Source: Firmicutes bacterium UBA5389
GTDB lineage: Bacteria; Bacillota; DTU025
Assembly (NCBI GenBank): GCA_002409965.1
Contig: DHON01000063.1
Coordinates: 1 to 30,701, forward strand
DNA: 30,701 nucleotides
Direction: 5' to 3'
The notes beneath the pieces are model-generated. The model was given only the letters and a program-made list of their open reading frames with translations, searched no databases and was not told where the DNA came from. A program made the position numbers and the translations under genes. Positions 25,384 through 30,701 of the stretch are shown here, piece after piece (the stretch's first letter is position 1; each line of letters opens with the position of its first letter).

Positions 25384-25412
25384 AGTATATCGCATGCAAG
25401 GAACGGGAACAA
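25384..25412 (-). promoter_or_regulatory. Candidate hydrogenase operon promoter
   Basis: TTGTTC (25412-25407) and TATACT (25389-25384) are 17 bases apart on the minus strand, 44 bases before the first hyd gene. The -10 matches the sigma-A consensus at 5 of 6. A second AT-rich TATTAT lies at 25381-25376. Confidence 0.45.
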
Positions 25413-25435
25413 TGCCATTCTAGCGGTCTGTTATG

Positions 25436-25469
25436 CGGTCAACCGTGCCAAGGCAGGCACGGTTGACCG
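25436..25469 (-). terminator. Strong hairpin between the small-protein genes and the hyd promoter
   Basis: A perfect 14-bp stem (CGGTCAACCGTGCC and its complement) with a 6-base loop, about 35 bases past the stop of the second small gene and upstream of the hyd promoter. It has no T-tract. Its position suggests it ends the small-gene transcript. Confidence 0.55.
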
Positions 25470-25503
25470 GAAACGCAGCGCTAGCACATCTTCTGGGAGG
25501 CAG

Positions 25504-25641
25504 CTACCACCCGCACCGCGGCAGAAACGCCGCAAGCACTATTATCGCTAGCAGGATCAGAAGCATGCCCCACGACCCGCCCCCGAAGAACGGGAAGCAT
25601 CCCGGATCGGGGTCCGCCTTGACGATGTCGCCGACGGTCAT
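25504..25641 (-). CDS. 45-residue hydrophobic protein, YjcZ-like
   Basis: A tiny protein: a polar start (MTVGDIVKADPDPGC), a glycine/phenylalanine turn (FPFFGGGSWG), one membrane helix (MLLILLAIIVLAAF) and a short basic, cysteine-containing end. The layout matches YjcZ/YtxH-like small sporulation membrane proteins, but so short a sequence cannot be assigned firmly. The ATG has a very good ribosome site, GAGGAGG, 8 bases upstream. It follows the other small gene by 26 bases. Confidence 0.7.
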   Translation of the reverse strand: MTVGDIVKADPDPGCFPFFGGGSWGMLLILLAIIVLAAFLPRCGW

Positions 25642-25667
25642 ATGAGTGTCCTCCTCTAGCCTTGGAT

Positions 25668-25775
25668 TTACCACGGGAACCAGAACACTGCGATGACGAT
25701 GATACCCAGGAGGATCAAGGCCAAATTCCAGGCGCCAAAACCCCTGAAGCCCGGTACAAACTGGGCGCTTTCCAC
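25668..25775 (-). CDS. 35-residue hydrophobic protein, YjcZ-like
   Basis: A very small membrane protein (MESAQFVPGFRGFGAWNLA, then LILLGIIVIAVFWFPW), with a Gly/Phe-rich front and one hydrophobic helix. The GTG at 25775 follows GGGAGGAG by 8 bases. An ATG at 25793 inside the ribosome site would add six residues and is less likely. A sporulation-type -10 element lies upstream. The front-to-helix layout resembles the small sporulation proteins of the YjcZ family. Confidence 0.68.
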   Translation of the reverse strand: MESAQFVPGFRGFGAWNLALILLGIIVIAVFWFPW

Positions 25776-25832
25776 TGCGATCGCTCCTCCCATGCGAGTT
25801 TTCGGACCACGGGCCCCGCCCGCGGGCTGATA

Positions 25833-25858
25833 TATAGTATGAAGGCTGTGCCATAAGT
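25833..25858 (-). promoter_or_regulatory. Candidate sporulation (sigma-K/sigma-E type) promoter
   Basis: The minus strand has CATACTATA (25841-25833), matching the sigma-K -10 pattern CATAnnnTA and one mismatch from the sigma-E CATACAnT. An AC pair (25858-25857) lies 15 bases upstream, near the position of the sigma-K -35. It stands about 57 bases before the first small gene, in the only AT-rich patch of this gap. Confidence 0.4.
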
Positions 25859-25871
25859 GACGCACGCCCAA

Positions 25872-25904
25872 CAGGCCCCCGGAGAATCGTTCTCCGGGGG
25901 CCTG
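25872..25904 (-). terminator. Terminator hairpin of the nfn-fhs operon
   Basis: A perfect 15-bp stem (CAGGCCCCCGGAGAA and its complement) with a 3-base loop starts 22 bases after the fhs stop. It is the strongest hairpin in the window but is followed by GTTGG rather than a T-tract. Confidence 0.7.
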
Positions 25905-25926
25905 CGTTCGTTGTGTCGCCAGGGGG

Positions 25927-27597
25927 CTAGAACAGGCCGACGATCTTGCCGTCTTCGTCGATGTCGACGCCCTCGGCCGCCGGCGTCTTGGGCAGACCCG
26001 GCATGGTCATGACATCGCCCGTCAGGGCCACCAGGAATCCGGCGCCCGCCGATGCCCTGATCTCCCTCACCGTGAGTTCCCACCCCGTGGGCGCTCCCTT
26101 GAGGTTCGGGTCATCGGTCAGCGAATGCTGGGTCTTGGCCACGCAAATCGGCATCTTGTCCAGGCCCAGCTTGGTCATGCGGGCGATCTCGCGGTCGGCC
26201 GAGGCTGTGTAGACCACGCCGTCCGCGCCGTAGATCTCGCGCGCAAGAATCTCAATCTTCTCCTTGATGGGCATATCAGGGTCGTAGATCGGATGGAAGT
26301 TGTTCTGGTCTTTCTCAAGCGCCTCCAGAACCTCACGGGCCAGCTCGATTCCGCCCTCGCCGCCGCGAGCCACTACATCCGACACCGCGCTGCGCACGCC
26401 CAGGGCGTTGCAGTGCTTCTTCACGAGGTCGATCTCAGCAGGCTCGTCGGTGGGGAACTTGTTGATGGCCACCACAATGGGCAGACCAAACTTCTTGAGG
26501 TTCTCGATATGTTTATCCAGGTTGGCGCAGCCCTTCTCCAAGGCCTCCAGATTCGTCTCGGCCACCTTCGCCTTGGGCACGCCTCCGTGCATGTTGAGAG
26601 CGCGCACCGATGCCACCAGGATCGCCACGTCCGGGGTGAGCCCGGTGAATCTGTGGACGATATCGAAGAACTTCTCCGCGCCCAGGTCGGCGGCGAATCC
26701 GCCCTCGGTGACAACGTAGTCGGCCAACTTGAGAGCCATGCGCGTGGCCACAATGGAGTTGTTCCCGTGGGCGATGTTGGCGAACGGCCCGCCGTGTACG
26801 AATGCAGGCTGGCCTTCGACAGTCTGGACCAGGTTGGGCTTGATGGCGTCCTTGAGCAGGACGGCCATGGCTCCCACGGCCTTGAGATCAGCGGCTGTGA
26901 CTGGATTGCCTTCGCGGGTGTAGGCGACGATGAGACGGCCCAGTCGCGCCTTGAGGTCGCTCATATCGGACGCCAAGCACAGGACGGCCATGATCTCTGA
27001 GGCCACTGAGATGTCGAACCCCGACTCTCTGGGAGTGCCGTTGCCCGGGCCGCCCAGGCCGCAGACGATGGTGCGGAGCTGGCGCTCGTTCATGTCCATG
27101 ACCCGACGCCATACTACCCGGTGAATGCTGATGCCGAGCTGATTACCGTGATGGATATGGTTGTCGACCATGGCCGCGAGCAGGTTGTGGGCCGTGCTCA
27201 CAGCGTGGATATCGCCTGTGAAGTGAAGGTTGATGTCGTCCATCGGCAGCACCTGGGAGTACCCGCCGCCGGCCGCCCCGCCCTTAACGCCGAATGTGGG
27301 GCCGAGCGATGGCTCCCTCACGCACACCATGGCCTTCTTGCCCAGCTTGCCCAGGGCCTGTGTCACTCCCACAGCCGTGCATGTCTTGCCCTCGCCGGCC
27401 GGGGTCGCAGTGATAGCGGTAGTGTAGATGAGCTTGCCGTTGGGTCTGCCAGTCAGTTTGCCAAAGGTAGCAAGCGATACCTTCGCCTTGTACTTGCCGT
27501 AGTATTCCAAGTCGTCTTCGACAAGCCCCACTTCCCGTGCTACGTCTAGGATTCGCCGCAGTTTCGTCGACTGGGCGATATCGATGTCGCTCAACAC
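25927..27597 (-). CDS. fhs: Formate-tetrahydrofolate ligase
   Basis: Cytoplasmic enzyme joining formate to tetrahydrofolate with ATP, making 10-formyl-THF for the methyl branch of the Wood-Ljungdahl pathway or for purine synthesis. The 556-residue length is standard. The P-loop TPAGEGKT lies at 65-72, and EPSLGPTFGVKGGAAGGGYS follows at about 98-117. Other family phrases are INLHFTGDIHAVSTAHNLLA and VATRMALKLADYVVTEGGFA. I chose the GTG at 27597 (then LSDIDIAQ), with GGAGGTG about 10 bases upstream. It lies 19 bases after nfnB, so it is the third gene of that operon. Confidence 0.97.
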   Translation of the reverse strand: MLSDIDIAQSTKLRRILDVAREVGLVEDDLEYYGKYKAKVSLATFGKLTGRPNGKLIYTTAITATPAGEGKTCTAVGVTQALGKLGKKAMVCVREPSLGPTFGVKGGAAGGGYSQVLPMDDINLHFTGDIHAVSTAHNLLAAMVDNHIHHGNQLGISIHRVVWRRVMDMNERQLRTIVCGLGGPGNGTPRESGFDISVASEIMAVLCLASDMSDLKARLGRLIVAYTREGNPVTAADLKAVGAMAVLLKDAIKPNLVQTVEGQPAFVHGGPFANIAHGNNSIVATRMALKLADYVVTEGGFAADLGAEKFFDIVHRFTGLTPDVAILVASVRALNMHGGVPKAKVAETNLEALEKGCANLDKHIENLKKFGLPIVVAINKFPTDEPAEIDLVKKHCNALGVRSAVSDVVARGGEGGIELAREVLEALEKDQNNFHPIYDPDMPIKEKIEILAREIYGADGVVYTASADREIARMTKLGLDKMPICVAKTQHSLTDDPNLKGAPTGWELTVREIRASAGAGFLVALTGDVMTMPGLPKTPAAEGVDIDEDGKIVGLF

Positions 27598-27616
27598 TTG
27601 AATGCTACACCTCCAG

Positions 27617-29140
27617 TCAAGATTGGGAACGCAACCAGATGTCAATGCCCCTGGCGGCTCGCTTTCCCGCTCCCATCGCGGAGATCACGGTGGCGGCCCC
27701 GGTCACTATGTCCCCGCCTGCCCACACGCCAGGAATGCTCGTCGCTCCATATTCGTCACGGGCCTCAATGTTCCCTCTGCGGTTTAGCGCAAGCCCCTCG
27801 GTAGCCCGAGTCAGCAGCGGATTGGGCCCCTGCCCCACCGCGACTACGACAGTGTCCACGTCCATAGTGAACTCCGAACCCGGCACCGGCACCGGACGCC
27901 TGCGTCCGCTGGCATCGGGCTCGCCGAGCTCCATCTTGATGCATTCCATGGCGGCGACTCCGCCCTTGCCGTCAGAGATAATGCGGACAGGGTTGGTGAG
28001 CAGGAACATCTGCACGCCTTCCTCTTCGGCGTTTTCGATTTCCTCAAGACGCGCCGGCATCTCCGTGCGCGAACGCCTGTAGACGATCTTGACGTCCTCA
28101 GCGCCCAGACGGAGCGAGGTGCGCGCCGCGTCCATGGCCACGTTGCCCGCGCCGACCACGACCACGCGTTTGCCGATCTTCACCGGGGTGTCGTATTCGG
28201 GGAACTTGTAGGCTTTCATGAGATTGACACGGGTGAGGAACTCGTTGGCTGAATAGACCCCGTTCAGGTTTTCACCGGGGACCCCGAGGAAATAGGGGAG
28301 CCCCGCGCCTGTGCCGATGAACGCGGCCTGGTACTCGCCCTTCGCGAGCATCTCGCTCAGGTTGAGAGTCATGCCGACCACGACGTTGGTGAATATGCGG
28401 ACGCCCAGGCTGCGGACGTAGTCTACCTCTTGGTTCACGATGGCCTTGGGCAGCCTGAACTCGGGTATGCCGTACCGCAGCACTCCCCCGGTTTCATGAA
28501 GAGACTCATATATGTCGACCCCGTAACCCATCAGCGCTAGCTCTGCGGCGCATGTGAGACCGGCGGGGCCGGAACCGATCACAGCCACGCGGGCGGACGG
28601 CCGTTTGATGCCATCGGCCGGCGCGCAAACGGCAGGCTCCTCGGAGCAAGTGCATGTGTTGGCGGACTCGTCGCGGCACGGCTCGGCGCGGCACGGCTCG
28701 GCGCAGCACGGCTCGGCGCAGCACGTGTCCTCGCAGCAGGAAGCCGATTTGCGCTCCCGGGTCCAGTCGGCCGCGAACCGCTCAAGCGCGCCCACAGCCA
28801 CCGGTTTGAACTTCTTGCCCAGGGTGCACAGGCTTTCGCACTGGCTTTCCTGTGGGCACACGCGACCGCAGATTGCGGGGAGACTGTTCTTCTCCTTGAT
28901 CTTGGCGTCCGCCTCTGCGAACTTGCCCTCCGCCATGAGCGCGATGAAGTCGGGTATCTCCACCTCGACCGGGCATCCCTTCGTGCACGGCTTGGTCTTG
29001 CACTGAATACACCGCTTGGCCTCGCGCACGGCGAGTTCCGGGTCGAGCCCTAGCGCCACTTCGCGGAAGTTGGAGCGTCTATCCTCAGGCGACTGCTTGG
29101 GCATCTCTACTCTGTCTACTATTTCTCGTGGCACCTGCAT
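27617..29140 (-). CDS. nfnB: NfnB-type NADPH:ferredoxin subunit (GltD-like) with a cysteine-rich insertion
   Basis: A 507-residue iron-sulfur flavoprotein: large subunit of NADH-dependent ferredoxin:NADP+ oxidoreductase (also called sulfide dehydrogenase alpha, and related to glutamate synthase small subunit). The N-terminal [4Fe-4S] sites are CIQCKTKPCTKGCP (from 44) and CGRVCPQESQCESLC (from 91). FAD is bound by VAVIGSGPAGLTCAAEL (from about 185) and NADPH by VVVVGAGNVAMDAARTSLRL. Between the cluster domain and the FAD domain, residues about 131-178 form an insertion with 11 cysteines, including five repeats of a 5-residue unit, which I do not know from other NfnB proteins. The ATG at 29140 overlaps nfnA by 22 bases. 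An inner ATG at 29104 is possible. Confidence 0.93.
   Translation of the reverse strand: MQVPREIVDRVEMPKQSPEDRRSNFREVALGLDPELAVREAKRCIQCKTKPCTKGCPVEVEIPDFIALMAEGKFAEADAKIKEKNSLPAICGRVCPQESQCESLCTLGKKFKPVAVGALERFAADWTRERKSASCCEDTCCAEPCCAEPCRAEPCRDESANTCTCSEEPAVCAPADGIKRPSARVAVIGSGPAGLTCAAELALMGYGVDIYESLHETGGVLRYGIPEFRLPKAIVNQEVDYVRSLGVRIFTNVVVGMTLNLSEMLAKGEYQAAFIGTGAGLPYFLGVPGENLNGVYSANEFLTRVNLMKAYKFPEYDTPVKIGKRVVVVGAGNVAMDAARTSLRLGAEDVKIVYRRSRTEMPARLEEIENAEEEGVQMFLLTNPVRIISDGKGGVAAMECIKMELGEPDASGRRRPVPVPGSEFTMDVDTVVVAVGQGPNPLLTRATEGLALNRRGNIEARDEYGATSIPGVWAGGDIVTGAATVISAMGAGKRAARGIDIWLRSQS
28664..28738 (-). repeat. 15-bp tandem repeat (5 units) encoding Cys-rich pentapeptides in NfnB
   Basis: Five in-frame 15-bp units encode C-[CR]-[EAD]-[DE]-[TPS] (residues 135-159); the three central units (AEP type) differ by one or two bases. 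Further cysteines follow at 163, 165 and 172. The array keeps the frame, consistent with expansion by slippage. Confidence 0.9.
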
Positions 29141-29970
29141 CCACCCCTCTTCTGTTCGGCCAGTTCGCGCGCGAGGTTCTCCTCGTCGCGGAAGAACGCC
29201 TGCCTCGATACCAGCTCATCGAAGTCCACCGCATGTCCATCGAAGTCGGGGCCGTCCACGCAGGAGAACTTGACCTCGCCGCCCACCGTAACCCTGCAGC
29301 ATCCGCACATGCCGGTGCCGTCCACCATGACCGCATTGAGGCTGACGATAGTCGGGATATTGTGCTTGCGCGTCAGATTGCAGGTGGCCTGCATCATCCG
29401 CACAGGGCCGATGGCCGTTGCCTCGTCGATCTGCCTGCCCGCCTTGATCAATTCCTCCAGGGCGGCAGTGACAAAGCCGTGGTAGCCGAAGGTGCCGTCG
29501 TCGGTAGCGAAAATCGTCTCGTGGCTGGCCTTCTCGACCTCGTCTTTCAGGATCAAGAGCTCGCGCGTGCGCGCCCCTACGATAGTGATCACGTGGTTTC
29601 CGATCGCCTTGTGCAGTTTGATCTGCGGCAACAGCGGAGCCACGCCGATTCCGCCGGCGACTCCCACTACAGTGCCCACCTTCTTGATCGGAGTGGCCTG
29701 TCCAAGCGGACCTGCTACGTCTGCGAATGAATCGCCCGCCTCCATCATGCCGATGTCCATAGTGCTCTTGCCCACTTCCTGGACCACCAGCATGATACTC
29801 CCCTTTTCGGGATCATAGTCGGCGATGGTGAGCGGAATCCTCTCACCGGTCTCATTAGTTCGAACAATCACAAAGTTTCCCGGGCGCGCACTCCTTGCGA
29901 CCAGAGGCGCCTCTACCACCAGCTGATGCACAGCCGGCGCCAGGAGGCGCTTCTCCATGATCCTGAACAT
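29119..29970 (-). CDS. nfnA: NfnA-type NAD(H)-binding subunit (sulfide/dihydroorotate dehydrogenase electron-transfer-like)
   Basis: A 283-residue FAD and [2Fe-2S] protein of the PyrK/NfnA family, which oxidises NADH and sends electrons to NfnB by flavin bifurcation. The FAD-binding segment contains RIPLTIADYDPEKGSI, and the NAD-binding segment GTVVGVAGGIGVAPLLPQIK. The [2Fe-2S] motif is DGTGMCGCCRVTV (C222, C224, C225) with C237 in FSCVDGPDFDGH. The C-terminal tail adds two cysteines (GGCRCHEK). The ATG at 29970 follows a G-rich site. A TTG one codon earlier is possible. It is the first gene after the promoter at 30025-30053. Confidence 0.95.
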   Translation of the reverse strand: MFRIMEKRLLAPAVHQLVVEAPLVARSARPGNFVIVRTNETGERIPLTIADYDPEKGSIMLVVQEVGKSTMDIGMMEAGDSFADVAGPLGQATPIKKVGTVVGVAGGIGVAPLLPQIKLHKAIGNHVITIVGARTRELLILKDEVEKASHETIFATDDGTFGYHGFVTAALEELIKAGRQIDEATAIGPVRMMQATCNLTRKHNIPTIVSLNAVMVDGTGMCGCCRVTVGGEVKFSCVDGPDFDGHAVDFDELVSRQAFFRDEENLARELAEQKRGGCRCHEK

Positions 29971-30024
29971 CAAGTCACCCCCACGTCATACGAACTCATG
30001 CCGCAACAGCTAGACCCGAATACA

Positions 30025-30053
30025 ATCATAACCTTGACATATTCGCGGGTCAA
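30025..30053 (-). promoter_or_regulatory. nfnA-nfnB-fhs operon promoter
   Basis: TTGACC (30053-30048) and TATGAT (30030-30025) on the minus strand are spaced by exactly 17 bases and match sigma-A consensus at 5 of 6 positions each. The leader to nfnA is about 48 bases. It is the best promoter match in the window. Confidence 0.65.
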
Positions 30054-30075
30054 CCGCGGAGAACCGCTGAACCGC
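30052..30075 (-). repeat. Three GCGGTT direct repeats at the nfn promoter
   Basis: GCGGTT occurs three times on the minus strand (30075-30070, 30067-30062, 30057-30052) at steps of 8 and 10 bases. The last one overlaps the -35 box. The near-helical spacing suggests possible activator contact sites. The rest of 29971-30400 shows no gene I can support. Confidence 0.3.
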
Positions 30076-30409
30076 CGGGGGTGCGTGTAAGGATTGTTGC
30101 TCCTGAGGCCTGGTGCCGTTTCCTCCATGGCGGTTAGTTAGGCTGACCTTAATCCCGCAGGCCGCAAGCCCTTAGGCACCCGCCCATGCGCCTCGCGGAC
30201 AGTCGCGGGCACGGCCGAAACGCGCCAAGCGCTGGGCCTGGACCGAGGCGCCGCCGAGACGCGGCGGCCATACCCCCGCTGAGCGGCGACTCCCTGACCT
30301 GTCTCGCTTGAAGCAGGTTGCCCCGCGGTGGCTTTCGAACAACACTCTGCAATTGCGCGCCCCTCGCATCGCTTCGGTCGGACCAGGAGTTCGCCTTCTC
30401 GTTGTTCCC

Positions 30410-30675
30410 CGTGTTGCCTGGTTTCCAAGGAAGGACTTCGACGAGGACCTGATGCCCATCCACCCGGGCTCCGCATCGTTCCTCGTTGCCATCGTACAGA
30501 ACCCGCGCGAATTTCCATATGTGCTCCGATGCGTGATACCCATCGCAGATACCTTACTCTCATTCCACCCGTCCAGCTCTCTTACCATCACTCCGTCGAT
30601 AGTAACGTGGAGCCTGTTCGGCTTGGACGCCGAGTCCAGCCCGTAGGCGACAGCGATCTGGGCCTGGGCCCTCAA
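30410..30675 (-). pseudogene. Decayed ISKra4-like transposase fragment with internal deletion
   Basis: One frame (about 30675-30545) reads RLHVTIDGVMVRELDGWNES, matching the DG...W-x-E-x-K block of ISKra4-type transposases. Next to it in another frame (from about 30540) comes YHASEHIWKFARVLYDGNEE, matching the later YHA-x-EH block. In intact proteins these blocks lie about 100 residues apart, so an internal deletion with frame change joined them. A TAG interrupts the frame just upstream of 30675. Downstream of about 30410 the frame stays open but the family resemblance fades. No terminal inverted repeats were seen. Family naming is from memory of motifs. Confidence 0.55.
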
Positions 30676-30701
30676 CTCCTAAGTAGCTCCCGATAAGTCC
30701 T

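Noticed and set aside
30138..30563. Intact coding gene at 30138-30563 on the minus strand
   Set aside because: The Arg/Gly/Ser-rich translation looks like noise; the real transposase signals nearby lie in two other frames.

Overview
The window is GC-rich (by eye about 60%), densely coded, and almost all genes lie on the minus strand. The gene content points to an anaerobic, spore-forming Bacillota (Clostridia or Limnochordia-like). The signs are a SpoIVFB-type membrane protease, two tiny YjcZ-like hydrophobic proteins, an mre-min-rodA-spoIVFB-radical SAM-RNase G gene order typical of clostridial lineages, and a full set of ferredoxin/NAD(P)H enzymes. No rRNA, tRNA or CRISPR array was seen. 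The species cannot be named from the sequence alone.

Region A (15.4 kb down to 0.2 kb, minus strand) reads as one long cell-envelope and division operon: maf, radC, mreB, mreC, mreD, mrdA (PBP2), minC, minD, minE, rodA, a spoIVFB-like M50 protease, a B12-type radical SAM protein, a DUF2344/TIGR03936 protein and an RNase E/G. Many start codons overlap the preceding stop. MreBCD, PBP2 and RodA form the rod-shape wall synthesis machine. MinCDE places the division site. The RNase has a TRAM-like domain and a long repetitive, lysine/alanine/glutamine-rich tail.

Region B (20.8 to 15.6 kb, minus) is a complete rnfCDGEAB operon for the membrane ferredoxin:NAD+ oxidoreductase, with its own promoter and an overlapping palindrome. 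Region C (25.4 to 21.0 kb, minus) encodes a thioredoxin-like [2Fe-2S] protein followed by the NuoE-like, NuoF-like and catalytic subunits of a trimeric, probably electron-bifurcating [FeFe] hydrogenase. Its HydB lacks the usual C-terminal ferredoxin domain. Region D (25.5 to 25.8 kb) holds two very small membrane proteins behind a sporulation-type promoter. Region E (30.05 to 25.9 kb, minus) is an nfnA-nfnB-fhs operon: NADH-dependent ferredoxin:NADP+ oxidoreductase plus formate-tetrahydrofolate ligase. It has a good sigma-A-like promoter. NfnB carries an unusual 15-bp tandem repeat encoding a cysteine-rich insertion.

Together B, C and E let the cell balance reduced ferredoxin, NADH, NADPH and H2, build an ion gradient, and feed one-carbon units into folate metabolism. 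That fits a fermenter or acetogen, but fhs alone does not prove acetogenesis. The right edge (about 30.4 to 30.7 kb) holds a decayed transposase with an internal deletion. The left edge may hold the end of a plus-strand gene. Operon ends carry long, near-perfect hairpins that lack obvious T-tracts.
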